Below are positions 18,119-26,639 of a DNA stretch of 64,000 nt, one piece after another. Within the stretch, counting starts at the first letter, position 1, and every line of letters begins with the position of its first letter. The notes beneath the pieces were generated by a model that was not told where the DNA came from, ran no database searches, and saw nothing but the letters and a program-made list of their open reading frames with translations. The stretch comes from Ktedonospora formicarum (GTDB taxonomy: Bacteria > Chloroflexota > Ktedonobacteria > Ktedonobacterales > Ktedonobacteraceae). The translations under genes were made by a program, and so were the position numbers. The DNA lies in assembly GCF_016587355.1 (NCBI RefSeq), contig NZ_BNJF01000002.1, positions 62,001 through 126,000 of the forward strand. The letters run 5' to 3'.

Positions 18119-18868
18119 ATGCCTATACCAGCTCAAAGCCACACACAACCCATATCGCCTCTTCCTAGTATCTGGAGACGACTACCCCTTAACCTCGCTC
18201 TTATTGGTATCCTGTTTCTGCTCGCAGCCTGTGCTGGCGATACCTCCACATCTCAATCAAATACTCAAAATCCTACTCCCACAGCAACTCCTACTTCGAC
18301 AATTCCAAAGGGAACTGAACTCTATAAGGCGGACTGGTCACATGGACTGCAAGGGTGGCAGGGTGCCTCTGGGTGGCAGATACAGCATAATGAGCTGTAC
18401 TCTAAAGGTGGCTCTCAGGACGAGCTCATACTCCCCTATCAATCAACCACAAACAACTATGCCGTCGAGATTAAGGTTCAGGTGAAACAATACAAGGCCA
18501 GGAGCGGTGGCAGTTTCATCTTTTCTACTCAGCGGAATGGGCAGATCGATGGGTATATAGCGGGGGTAAGCAATCTCATTACGCCCGATGTGCAGGTAGG
18601 CGGTCTACACCCCCAACTCCAGGCCTACATTAATCCTCAGTCCGATGCTGTCCAGATTAACCAGTATCCCTTTGATTATGATCCACGCACAGAAGTCCAT
18701 GTGTATCGTCTTGAAATTCATGATAATATCCTTGATTTTTTCGCGGATGGCGTCAAAGCGTTTACCGTGAGCAGCGCCGTGTCACCATCGCTCTCGCGTG
18801 GTCCTCTACACATCAAGTCGCACAACATCATATTACGCGTCGCGAGCCTGACCATTACCGCTCTATAA
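18119..18868 (+). CDS. Secreted lipoprotein with jelly-roll (LamG/DUF1080-like) domain
   Basis: 249 residues. After a cytoplasmic basic segment the hydrophobic LALIGILFLLAAC ends in lipobox LAAC (Cys ~39), so the protein is a lipid-anchored exported protein. A Thr/Pro/Ser linker (residues ~42-62) leads to a beta-rich domain with YKADWSHGLQGWQG, NYAVEIKVQV, YRLEIHDNILDFFADG and ILRVASLTI, the pattern of concanavalin-A-like sandwich domains that bind glycans. AAAGGAG lies 8 bases before the ATG. It stands alone, just upstream of the sugar-metabolism region. Confidence 0.78.
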   Translation: MPIPAQSHTQPISPLPSIWRRLPLNLALIGILFLLAACAGDTSTSQSNTQNPTPTATPTSTIPKGTELYKADWSHGLQGWQGASGWQIQHNELYSKGGSQDELILPYQSTTNNYAVEIKVQVKQYKARSGGSFIFSTQRNGQIDGYIAGVSNLITPDVQVGGLHPQLQAYINPQSDAVQINQYPFDYDPRTEVHVYRLEIHDNILDFFADGVKAFTVSSAVSPSLSRGPLHIKSHNIILRVASLTITAL

Positions 18869-19084
18869 CGCACCCGATACACAAATAGCATGATTGACGT
18901 CATCGCGATTCACAATTTATACTTTTCACAGAACTATTGAGGGTCAGATGAGATCATTCCTCGAAGAAAAGCTCAGTAAATAGTGGCGCGCGCCACTATT
19001 TACTGTCCTCATTTTGGCATGAGACGCTCAATTCGTCTGCCCTCCACTATTATGAAAATCGGCTATTGGCTGAAGGAGCAGGTT

Positions 19085-20101
19085 GTGCAGTCACACCATA
19101 TCTATTTCACTGGCGAAAATCAAGTCGAGGTATATGAACAAGAAGTGCGTGATCCAGGCCCGGATGAATTCCTGCTAAAAGCCAGGAAATCTTTGATCAG
19201 CACTGGCACAGAAGGTATTTGTTTGAGTCGTAACTTCGAGCCAGGCTCACACTGGGATAACTGGGTCAAGTATCCTTTTCGCCCAGGCTATAGCCTGGTT
19301 GGAGAGGTCGTTGCCGTGGGGAAGAACGTGCAGAACGTCCATGAGGGCGAGCGCATAGCTCTGCGTTACCCGCACGCGCAATATAGTCTGGTACCCGCGA
19401 ACGCCAACATCTACCGTATTCCCGATGAAGTGAGCGACGAAGACGCAGCCTGGTTTCATCTGGCAACCATCGTGCAGGTTGGTATTAGGAAAGCGGAACA
19501 CCGTCTTGGTGACGATATAGCTATTGTCGGGCTAGGGCTCCTGGGGCAACTCCTCACACAATACACACGCTTGCTTGGAGCGAGACAGGTCATCGCTATC
19601 GATATCGCCGAAACTCGGCTGGGTTTAGCCAGCACCCACGGCGCGACTAGTACACTCCAAATGGGAGTAGAGCAGGCACGTGAGGAAGTGCTAAAGTTAA
19701 CACAGAATGAGGGCGTCAACGTTGTCTATGATGTCACCGGAGCCGCTTCAGTCTTTTCACAAGCCCTTCAACTCTTGCGCCCCTTCGGTCGCCTGATTCT
19801 CCTTGGCGATACGGGTACGCCTTCAGCCCAGCAATTGACCAAGGACGTGATTACGAAGGGCTTAACTATTGTAGGCGCCCATGACATGCATGCGGAACTG
19901 CCTGCTACTGATACCTCCTACTGGAATAATCTCCGCCAGGGAGAGCTTTTCTTCAAGTATTTGCAGCGTGGAGATATGCGCGTCAACGACCTGATAACCC
20001 ATCGCTACTCGCCTCTGGATGCTCCAGAAGCCTATCGTATGCTCCGCGAAGAGCGGGCAAAAGCCATGGGTGTGCTCTTCGATTGGACTCGCCTTCCTTA
20101 A
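19085..20101 (+). CDS. Medium-chain zinc-type dehydrogenase (alcohol/polyol dehydrogenase-like)
   Basis: About 338 residues from the GTG at 19085, which has AAGGAG 6 bases upstream and gives the usual family N-terminus (HHIYFTGENQVEVYEQEV). Longer starts at 18983 or 19052 lack a ribosome site. GroES-like fold residues: LISTGTEG, YSLVGEVVAVGKNV. Rossmann domain: IAIVGLGLLGQLLTQYTRLLGA with DI binding the ribose. The GHE and Cys zinc ligands of classical ADHs are not evident (SLISTGTEG replaces GICGSD), so this belongs to the TGTEG-type branch seen in bacteriochlorophyllide and sugar-acid dehydrogenases. A terminator follows. Confidence 0.82.
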   Translation: MQSHHIYFTGENQVEVYEQEVRDPGPDEFLLKARKSLISTGTEGICLSRNFEPGSHWDNWVKYPFRPGYSLVGEVVAVGKNVQNVHEGERIALRYPHAQYSLVPANANIYRIPDEVSDEDAAWFHLATIVQVGIRKAEHRLGDDIAIVGLGLLGQLLTQYTRLLGARQVIAIDIAETRLGLASTHGATSTLQMGVEQAREEVLKLTQNEGVNVVYDVTGAASVFSQALQLLRPFGRLILLGDTGTPSAQQLTKDVITKGLTIVGAHDMHAELPATDTSYWNNLRQGELFFKYLQRGDMRVNDLITHRYSPLDAPEAYRMLREERAKAMGVLFDWTRLP

Positions 20102-20131
20102 AAAGCAATTATCTCCAAATTTGACTTTCTA

Positions 20132-20166
20132 TATAAAGGCGCTGTGCTTCAGCCAGCGCCTTTATA
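20132..20166 (+). terminator. Hairpin terminator after the dehydrogenase
   Basis: TATAAAGGCGCT (20132-20143) and AGCGCCTTTATA (20155-20166) form a perfect 12-bp stem. The GGCGCT core resembles the dispersed TATGTAGGCGC hairpins found elsewhere in the window. Confidence 0.7.
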
Positions 20167-20318
20167 CCTGCCTTATTGATCAGGCTCGCCTTCTCCTGGC
20201 TGACTACCGAACGCTTGTGTCAACAAATAAGGATCTCTTTCGTGGCATTTTTTAGAAAGGAATGAAATCTTCATGGAAGATTTTTTCACAAGAGAGAAGC
20301 CAGAAAGGATCGAGTCTC

Positions 20319-20537
20319 ATGCAAGAGAAACAAGAGACCAGCACCAGCAACACCAATTATGATCTGATCAGTACCCTCTACCACGAGCTACAAGAAGAGC
20401 AGACATGCGCAGCCTACATTCGTGACGCCGAAAATGAAGGTAAGCAGGATGTAGCCTCATTCTTCAGGAACGTGCAACAGGATGCGCGTAAACATTGCGA
20501 TCAGGCGAAACAATTGCTTGGTATGTCAGATCGGTAG
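20319..20537 (+). CDS. Small ferritin-like two-helix protein
   Basis: 72 residues from ATG 20319 (AAAGGA 9 bases upstream). After a polar N-terminus two helices follow: YDLISTLYHELQEEQTCAAYIRDAENEG and DVASFFRNVQQDARKHCDQAKQLLG. The E-x-x-Y and E-x-x-H-like spacing recalls half of a rubrerythrin/ferritin-like bundle, so a dimer could build a four-helix bundle. Whether iron ligands are complete is not clear. A single short gene between two terminators or gaps. Confidence 0.6.
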   Translation: MQEKQETSTSNTNYDLISTLYHELQEEQTCAAYIRDAENEGKQDVASFFRNVQQDARKHCDQAKQLLGMSDR

Positions 20538-20607
20538 TACATCGTTTCACAGATGGCACTTAAGCGTTGCAAGGGACAACTAGCCCCTTGCAACCCTATC
20601 TATTACA

Positions 20608-21342
20608 TCAGGGGCGCATATTAGCCTGGACATGCTTAGGTTTCTCTTCTCCTCCCAGCGAGAACTGAATTTCATTCACATGTGGAAGCTGACGCAACTT
20701 ATCAACGGTCTTTGCCAGATGGACCGTACTTGGTGCCTCACAGGAGAACTGGATATAGTATTGTTCCTCTCGCTCCTGTATTGCCAGAGCTTTTAGCTCA
20801 ACCTTATGGACCATACAAATATCGTGTATACGGCTTACAAGCGCCCTTTGATCCCCTACAGCATTCACCATTAAATCCAGATCATACTCCATGACATCAA
20901 AGCCCATCAGGCGAGATGACTCCAGGTAACGCATCGCAATCAATACCATTAGCGTGATGCCTGTGGTTAATATGGCTTCCCAGAGCATTCCAGCGCCACA
21001 GCCCATCCCGATAGCGGCAACAACCCAGATAGCGGCAGCAGTCGTCATGCCCTTTACTCGACTTCGATCCCTGGCGATAAAGATAGATCCCCCTCCGAGA
21101 AACCCGATGCCCGCTACAACATAGGAGGCAATACGTGTCGGGTCTAGCTGGATATGTTGGGTCTCTAACATATCATGAAAGGCATATCCGGAGAGAATCG
21201 TAAAGAATGCACAGCCAACCGCGACAAGCGCGTTCGTACGCATGCCAGCGGCATGGTCGTGGCCCTCCCTCTCCCAGCCAATAAGGGTCCCCAATAAGAG
21301 CGCGACCCCCAGACGCAGAAGCACAGTTGGAAATGGGAGCAT
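20608..21342 (-). CDS. MgtC/SapB-family membrane protein
   Basis: 244 residues. Start MLPFPTVLLRLGVALLLGTLIGWERE at 21342 is preferred because GGAGG sits 8 bases upstream. It has the MgtC hallmarks GWERE, AGMRTNALVAVGCAFFTI, ASYVVAGIGFLGGGSIF and VKGMTTAAAIWVVAAIGMGCGAG, with five hydrophobic helices. A C-terminal cytoplasmic ACT-like domain (ALVSRIHDICMVHKVELKALAIQ, LPHVNEIQFSL) is present. MgtC proteins modulate the F1Fo ATPase or Mg2+/K+ homeostasis in studied bacteria; here the role is inferred only. Confidence 0.9.
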   Translation of the reverse strand: MLPFPTVLLRLGVALLLGTLIGWEREGHDHAAGMRTNALVAVGCAFFTILSGYAFHDMLETQHIQLDPTRIASYVVAGIGFLGGGSIFIARDRSRVKGMTTAAAIWVVAAIGMGCGAGMLWEAILTTGITLMVLIAMRYLESSRLMGFDVMEYDLDLMVNAVGDQRALVSRIHDICMVHKVELKALAIQEREEQYYIQFSCEAPSTVHLAKTVDKLRQLPHVNEIQFSLGGEEKPKHVQANMRP

Positions 21343-21546
21343 CTGCATTTCCTCCCTTTCTCCCAAAACTATGAGTTATATCTTTTACACGATACAGCGA
21401 CGGCAGGCACATACACTAATGGCAACCACTTACCACCGCATCCCTTACGATGCCTATGCTATACTGAGGAAACGCATTGAGCGTGATGAGGCGCTCAATA
21501 GCTAATGCGTGCCTACGGTATGAAGCTGCAAGGGGGAGAAAGCTAT

Positions 21547-22317
21547 ATGAATAACTTGAAACAATCAATTGCCTGGTGGTGTTTCGCGCATAAGGATTTG
21601 CAACCAGAGCCATTCTTGCGCAAGGTGGCGGCAATGGGCTATGAAGCTGTGGATCTGGTTGGGCCAGAGTACTGGTCTCTGGTGCGAGATTGTGGGCTCA
21701 AGATCGCGGCGATTAATGGGCATAACTCGATTGAAAAGGGGCTGAATCGACGGGAACACCACGCTCGGATCGAGGGCGAGATTCTGGCAAACATCGAGCA
21801 AGCTCAGAAATGGGACATTCCCAATCTTATCGTCTTCAGCGGGAATCGCGAGGGCTTGGATGATACAACCGGCGCGCACATCACAGCTGAGGGGCTTCAA
21901 CGCGTGGCTGGCGCGGCTGAGAAGGCTGGCGTCACGCTAGTGCTAGAACTGCTCAATAGCAAAGTCGATCATAAAGACTATCAATGCGATCATACGGCGT
22001 GGGGTGTGGAGGTCTGCAAGCTGGTTGGCTCAACACATGTCAAGCTTCTCTATGATATCTACCACATGCAGATTATGGAAGGTGATATCATTCGTACCAT
22101 TCGCGAATATCATCCCTATTTTGGTCATTATCATACGGCTGGCAATCCCGGACGACATGAACTTGATATGAAGCAGGAACTCAATTATCCGGCTATTGTC
22201 CAAACCATCAGCGAAACCGACTTTGATGGCTATATCGCTCAGGAATTTGTTCCACTAGGAGACCCAGAAGCCGCTCTCAAACAGGCCTTCGATCTCTGCA
22301 CAGTCGCTTCGGCATAA
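21547..22317 (+). CDS. Hydroxypyruvate isomerase-like TIM-barrel sugar isomerase
   Basis: 256 residues from ATG 21547 (AAGGGGGAG 8 bases upstream). AP-endonuclease-2-type TIM barrel: SIAWWCFAH start, GYEAVDLVGPEYW, LIVFSGNREG, TLVLELLNSKVDH (Glu metal ligand), VKLLYDIYHMQIMEGD (Asp and His metal ligands), HYHTAGNPGRHELD and GYIAQEFVP (final Glu). This matches the Hyi branch, which interconverts hydroxypyruvate and tartronate semialdehyde, though many paralogues act on other ketoses. Close to the sugar locus and probably part of carbohydrate catabolism. Confidence 0.85.
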   Translation: MNNLKQSIAWWCFAHKDLQPEPFLRKVAAMGYEAVDLVGPEYWSLVRDCGLKIAAINGHNSIEKGLNRREHHARIEGEILANIEQAQKWDIPNLIVFSGNREGLDDTTGAHITAEGLQRVAGAAEKAGVTLVLELLNSKVDHKDYQCDHTAWGVEVCKLVGSTHVKLLYDIYHMQIMEGDIIRTIREYHPYFGHYHTAGNPGRHELDMKQELNYPAIVQTISETDFDGYIAQEFVPLGDPEAALKQAFDLCTVASA

Positions 22318-22427
22318 AGATATTCAGATCCAGGTTCTCCTCAAAACGCTTGAGCGCGCTGGTTAGCTGCACGCTCAAGCATTTACCACCGTCCACAAAC
22401 CATCGAGATTTATAAGAAGAGATATAT

Positions 22428-22667
22428 ATGGAGAATGAATCCGAACAAAGGAACAATCGTCTGACGCCCGAAAAACAGACACAACTGAAGAAACAACTTG
22501 ACGACCTGATCCAGGTCAAGCGCAAAGAGGTCGCCGATTACATTCGCGATGCGGAAAAGGCTGGTGTCAGGGAGGGGGCAGAATACGAGGATGCTCTCAG
22601 TGAGCAAGCCTTGATTGAGAAGCAAATTAAAGAACTTGAGAACTTGCTGGAAAAAGCCGAGGAGTAG
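22428..22667 (+). CDS. Stand-alone GreA N-terminal coiled-coil protein
   Basis: 79 residues: RLTPEKQTQLKKQLDDLIQVKRKEVADYIRDAEKAG, then REGAEYEDALSEQALIEKQIKELENLL. This matches the antiparallel coiled coil of GreA, which enters the RNA polymerase secondary channel. The C-terminal FKBP-like domain is missing. The tip normally reads GD-L-x-ENAEY; here it is GV-REGAEY, one residue shorter, so the first catalytic acidic residue is lost while a Glu remains. It could bind RNA polymerase without stimulating cleavage, like Gfh1 or other secondary-channel proteins. Ribosome site AGAAGAGA is upstream. Confidence 0.7.
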   Translation: MENESEQRNNRLTPEKQTQLKKQLDDLIQVKRKEVADYIRDAEKAGVREGAEYEDALSEQALIEKQIKELENLLEKAEE

Positions 22668-22782
22668 TCAGATCAGGAGCCCAAGAACGGTACACTCTAA
22701 CAATACTCAGGCGACTCAAGCCAGCGCTTACCAGGCTACAGGCGAAAGCTCTGCGTCTACATATGCCGAACTTGAGGTTTCT

Positions 22783-22851
22783 AAGTACTGCTGTCGAAGC
22801 GCTTGCGGACACTGGTTAACTGTGTCCGCAAGCGCTTCGACAGCAGTACTT
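22783..22851. terminator. Perfect 30-bp hairpin between gre-like gene and lacI
   Basis: Arms 22783-22812 and 22822-22851 are exact reverse complements around a 9-base loop. It sits between convergent genes and includes the last 11 codons of the LacI gene; its stop codon is in the loop. Each arm contains GAAGCGCTTGC, which resembles a LacI-type operator core. Confidence 0.75.
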
Positions 22852-23874
22852 CTCCTTTAGCGCGGCTCTGCCCAGGGTGCTGGCTCGCTCACAGAGATAG
22901 AAGGGCGCGTTAATGCATTCTGTGCTCTGGGTCCGCTCCCCTTGAATCCGTTCGATGAGCAGCGAGACTGCCAAGCGCGCGATTTCCTTTTTGTCTGGGG
23001 CGATGGTTGTTAGTGCGGGATAGGCATAACGCGCGTCTTCAATGTCGTCAATGCCGATGATGGCGATATCCTCTGGAATACGATAGCCTTCAGCATGCAA
23101 GACCGACATGGCTCCCAGAGCCATCAGGTCATTGAAGCAGAAGACGGCATCGGGAGGATTTTCGAGCGTGAGTAAGGTGTGCATGGCACTAGCTCCATCA
23201 GCTCTATGCCAGTTACCACCGTTGATAAGCAAGGTCTCATCCATCTCTATACCCGCCTCTTCGAGCGCACGCTTATAGCCCTCTAGTCGGAGAGAGGGGG
23301 CTTCACTCTGACACTTCTGCACGCCAATGGCCCCGATGCGCCGCCGCCCCTGCTTTAGAAGATGGGCAGTCGCGGTATAGGCTGCTTCTACATTGTTGAT
23401 CAGCACATGGTCAAACGGGGCACCAAACAGACGCTCGCCAAGCAAAACTATGGGCTGTTTCACGACCTCGGGTAGAATATCTTCAATTTCAAGCGCATGC
23501 GAGTCGAGGATCACTCCGTCAATGAGGTGGGGACGTAACCCCTTGACGACGTCGAGTTCCCTGGCACGATCAGAGTAGGTGTAGTCAAGCAGGATGGTCG
23601 ACTCTCGCTCGGCGGCGACGGCAGTTAACTCGTTGCCGATATCCGCGAAGTAGGGGTTAGAGAGGTCGGGGAAAGCGTATGCCAGGACTCCAACACGCGA
23701 TTTACGCAGTTGACGCGCCGCGATATTGGGTTGATAGTTCAATTTCTGGATGGCTTCTAGCACGATGGCGCGCGTCTCCGGTCCCACTCGCGCAAAGTTT
23801 CCGTTGACGACATTGGAAACTGTCTTGATTGAGACACCAGTATAGGCGGCTATATCTTTTAGATGTGTTGCCAT
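22816..23874 (-). CDS. LacI-family sugar-responsive repressor
   Basis: 352 residues. N-terminal helix-turn-helix THLKDIAAYTGVSIKTVSNVVNG with hinge helix NIAARQLRKSRVG. Periplasmic-binding-like effector domain with GVLAYAFPDLSNPYFADIG, VILDSHALE, RIGAIGVQ, PDAVFCFNDLMALGAM and IAIIGIDDIEDARYAYPALTTI. The typical family end is near residue 337; the extra tail KYCCRSACGHS is encoded by one arm of the 30-bp hairpin. Divergent from the sugar ABC operon, whose promoter holds a perfect LacI-type operator, so it most likely represses that operon and releases it on binding a sugar. Confidence 0.93.
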   Translation of the reverse strand: MATHLKDIAAYTGVSIKTVSNVVNGNFARVGPETRAIVLEAIQKLNYQPNIAARQLRKSRVGVLAYAFPDLSNPYFADIGNELTAVAAERESTILLDYTYSDRARELDVVKGLRPHLIDGVILDSHALEIEDILPEVVKQPIVLLGERLFGAPFDHVLINNVEAAYTATAHLLKQGRRRIGAIGVQKCQSEAPSLRLEGYKRALEEAGIEMDETLLINGGNWHRADGASAMHTLLTLENPPDAVFCFNDLMALGAMSVLHAEGYRIPEDIAIIGIDDIEDARYAYPALTTIAPDKKEIARLAVSLLIERIQGERTQSTECINAPFYLCERASTLGRAALKEKYCCRSACGHS

Positions 23875-23981
23875 TCGCGTGCGACTTCTCTATTTACCTG
23901 TAATGTTACGCATTTAGATGAGTTGTGTCGCTTTATACTAACACTGAATTATGAGTGCTGTCAAACACTGCATACTTAAAC

Positions 23982-24031
23982 TTGACATGTGAAAGAGGCA
24001 TATGTTATGCTTGGTTCAACGTTGAACCAAG
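23982..24031 (+). promoter_or_regulatory. Promoter of the sugar ABC operon with overlapping LacI operator
   Basis: TTGACA (23982-23987), an 18-bp spacer and TATGCT (24006-24011) form a good housekeeping promoter. A perfect 22-bp palindrome covers 24010-24031, core GGTTCAACGTTGAACC with the central CG step typical of LacI operators. Binding there would block transcription start. The lacI gene is divergent, 108 bases away on the left. Confidence 0.8.
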
Positions 24032-24079
24032 TCTTGTCAAGCTTCTATCGCCTGTCAAAGCGCGGGTAGTTTGCATATC

Positions 24080-24093
24080 GTTGTGCACACAAC
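24080..24093. promoter_or_regulatory. Second palindrome in the sugar operon leader
   Basis: GTTGTGCACACAAC, a perfect 14-bp dyad flanked by direct GCATAT repeats, about 100 bases before the binding-protein start. Different from the LacI operator, so it may be a site for another regulator. Confidence 0.35.
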
Positions 24094-24194
24094 CGCATAT
24101 ACTGTGATTGACAGGTGTTTACCTTTTCCTGCTCGGCGCGATGGCGCGCTATCGCTTCTTTATTTTACAGAGACGAAAGGATAGGTACACAAAG

Positions 24195-25559
24195 ATGTCA
24201 ACATCGGAGAAGACTTTCCTACCCAACGCACTCACCACCAACCCTTCTATTTCTCGCCGCACCTTCATCAGTACCGCGACAGGGACACTGGTCGCAGCCG
24301 CTGGTCTCGCCGCCTGCGGAGGTTCCGCTTCCTCAAATGATCTCAATTCAACATCGGGAACCATCACTATCTGGGATCGCTCAGGTGACCTCTTCCAGGT
24401 CTTTGACGCGACCAAAGAGTCATTCAACAAGAAATATCCCAACATCAAGGTCAAGCATGTAGCCGTCGATGTGGACGCAAAGTTGCCAAGTACCTTAGCT
24501 ACGGGCGTGAATGTGCCCGATGGCGCATTCTATGAGGATAACAATCTCCCCGTTCTGGCTGCCAAGTACTACGATATCACGGATTGGATTAAGCCCTATA
24601 CCAAGGATATTGTGCCTTTTAAGCTGCGCGTGAATACGTATAATGGGCGTATTGTAGGTATCCCCTGGGACCTCGATCCAGGGCTGCTCTATTATCGCGA
24701 AGATATGCTTCAGCAGGCAGGTGTTGATCCACAATCCATTGAGACCTATGATGATCTGCTGACTGCAGCTCACAACATACAGGACAAATTTGGTCCCAAG
24801 GTCAAGCCGATTCACCTTGAGCAAGATCCGGGTCTGACCCAACTCTGGGTCGAGATGTTCGCCAATCAGCAGGGAGTGAGCATGGTGAATGAGCAGGGGA
24901 AGCTACAGCTCAACTCACAACCTTACCTCAACATTATGAACTTCCTCAAGCGCATACGGGACGAGAACCTGGGTACGCGCGCGGTCTACTATAGCCCCGG
25001 CGACATCGCGGCGATTGAGGCCGATCAGGTCGCGTTCTACCCCTGGGCTATCTGGGCGGTCTATGGACCCGAGCTCCTCTTCAAGAAGTCGAAGGGTAAA
25101 TGGCGTGCCATGCCCCTACCAGCCTGGACCAAGGGAGGCACCCGCGCGGCTGTGATGGGGGGTAGCTCATTTATCATTCCTAAGAAGGCCAAGAATCCGC
25201 ATCTGGCCTGGCTCTATTATGAGCATTTGGTCTTTAGCCCCGAGGGCTACCGCGCTGTATATGGCCCTAATAAGATTTATCCCGGTGGTCTGAACACATC
25301 GATGCCATCCTATCTTCCCGCGCTCAAAGAACCTCTCTTTAAAAATCCCGCTGGTCTGGGTGATCAGGACCTCTGGCAGGTAGCCACTGGCACGGTCAAT
25401 AACATCCCTGGCAATTTCACATACGCGACATGGTATAACCAGGCGGTGACCTATTTTGGCACGAACGTACAACGGATGCTCGATGGTCAGATGACTCCTC
25501 AACAGGTTCTCGATAAGTCAACAAGCGATATTCAGACCAAGCTCATTGCGCGCTCATAG
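24195..25559 (+). CDS. ABC sugar transporter, extracellular binding lipoprotein (Tat-exported)
   Basis: 454 residues from ATG 24195 (AAAGGA lies 13 bases upstream; the frame extends 5' without a better start). The twin-arginine motif SRRTFIS is followed by a hydrophobic stretch ending in lipobox LAAC (GLAACGG), so it is exported folded and lipid-anchored. The mature part is a family-1 solute-binding protein: GTITIWDRSGD, ESFNKKYPNIKVKHV, then the hinge region GIPWDLDPGLLYYREDMLQQAGVD and WAIWAVYGPELL. The first gene of an operon with two permeases and glycosidases and no ATPase gene, so a shared MsmX/UgpC-like ATPase elsewhere is expected. Confidence 0.93.
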   Translation: MSTSEKTFLPNALTTNPSISRRTFISTATGTLVAAAGLAACGGSASSNDLNSTSGTITIWDRSGDLFQVFDATKESFNKKYPNIKVKHVAVDVDAKLPSTLATGVNVPDGAFYEDNNLPVLAAKYYDITDWIKPYTKDIVPFKLRVNTYNGRIVGIPWDLDPGLLYYREDMLQQAGVDPQSIETYDDLLTAAHNIQDKFGPKVKPIHLEQDPGLTQLWVEMFANQQGVSMVNEQGKLQLNSQPYLNIMNFLKRIRDENLGTRAVYYSPGDIAAIEADQVAFYPWAIWAVYGPELLFKKSKGKWRAMPLPAWTKGGTRAAVMGGSSFIIPKKAKNPHLAWLYYEHLVFSPEGYRAVYGPNKIYPGGLNTSMPSYLPALKEPLFKNPAGLGDQDLWQVATGTVNNIPGNFTYATWYNQAVTYFGTNVQRMLDGQMTPQQVLDKSTSDIQTKLIARS

Positions 25560-25652
25560 TATATACTTCTTCCGCGAAAATCAGAGTGTGTCGCGCTTAC
25601 CTCGCTTGTGCTAGCGATGGTGGTTTTCGTGTGAACTCTGGCGACATGTCCT

Positions 25653-25682
25653 GAAAGGATTCATGCTGCCGTGAATCCTTTC
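25653..25682 (+). terminator. Hairpin between binding-protein and permease genes
   Basis: GAAAGGATTCA (25653-25663) and TGAATCCTTTC (25672-25682), 8-base loop. Placed after the binding-protein gene, it could stabilise its 3' end or partly terminate, giving more binding protein than permease, as in other sugar ABC operons. Confidence 0.55.
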
Positions 25683-25706
25683 TTTCCCCAAAGAGGAGAT
25701 GTTCAT

Positions 25707-26636
25707 ATGCGCAGTGTCGCGTCTAGCCATACTTCTCCACCGATGCTCACTCCCGTTGGACGCCTGCGCCGGTGGTTAGGTGGAAATTTCTCACCTTATC
25801 TCTTTATCGCGCCTTTCTTCGTGCTCTTCTTTGCCTTTGGTCTTTATCCCCTTCTCTACGCGCTGAACTTAAGCTTTACGTATTGGCACGGAGATGGAGA
25901 TCCCCGCTATATTGGACTGGCAAACTATACCTTCTTACTCACAGATAGCACCTTCTGGCAATCAATCCTCAACTCGGTGATGATTTGGTTCCTGGTCGTA
26001 CCAGTACAAATGATCCTGGCGGTCTTGCTGGCGGTCATCCTGTCGAGTCCGCGACTCCGCTTGCGAGGCTTTTTCAGAACGGTGCTGCTCTCCTCATACG
26101 TGGTGCCGCTGGTCGCGATAGCTCAGGTCTGGTTGATCCTCTTCGATCAGGATTTTGGCGCGATCAATACCCTGCTCCAGTTCGCGCACCTGCCAACCAT
26201 CGGCTGGCTTACCACTAGTGTCTGGGCCAAGCCGACGGTGGCCCTGCTGGTACTCTGGCGCAATAGTGGCTTCGCCATGCTGGTGATGCTCGCCGCCATC
26301 CAAAATATTCCTGTGGAGTACTACGAGGCATCTGCGATTGATGGCGCAAGCCGCTTTCGCCAGTTTATACATATTACCCTGCCCCTTCTGCGCCGTACTA
26401 TCAGCTTCTTTATGATCATCTCGACGCTGGGCATTATTCAAATGTTCGCAGAACCCAAAGTACTTACCAATGGAGGGCCCTACAATTCGACGATGACGGC
26501 TGGCTTTTTCCTTACCACCTATATCAATAACGCTGACTATGGGACGGGGGCTGCGAATAGCTTTGTGCTCATCATTCTGCTGGTCGTGCTCTCTCTAATT
26601 ATGTTGCGCTTTATGCGCCCTGGAGATGAGGTATAA
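25707..26636 (+). CDS. ABC sugar permease 1 (MalF-like)
   Basis: 309 residues from ATG 25707, with GAGGAG 9 bases upstream. Six membrane helices beginning SPYLFIAPFFVLFFAFGLYPLLYALNLSF. The EAA loop that contacts the ATPase is EYYEASAIDGASRFRQFIHITLPLL. C-terminal GGPYNSTMT matches sugar permeases of the CUT1 type. Partner of the permease starting 3 bases after this stop. Confidence 0.92.
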   Translation: MRSVASSHTSPPMLTPVGRLRRWLGGNFSPYLFIAPFFVLFFAFGLYPLLYALNLSFTYWHGDGDPRYIGLANYTFLLTDSTFWQSILNSVMIWFLVVPVQMILAVLLAVILSSPRLRLRGFFRTVLLSSYVVPLVAIAQVWLILFDQDFGAINTLLQFAHLPTIGWLTTSVWAKPTVALLVLWRNSGFAMLVMLAAIQNIPVEYYEASAIDGASRFRQFIHITLPLLRRTISFFMIISTLGIIQMFAEPKVLTNGGPYNSTMTAGFFLTTYINNADYGTGAANSFVLIILLVVLSLIMLRFMRPGDEV

Positions 26637-26639
26637 TTT

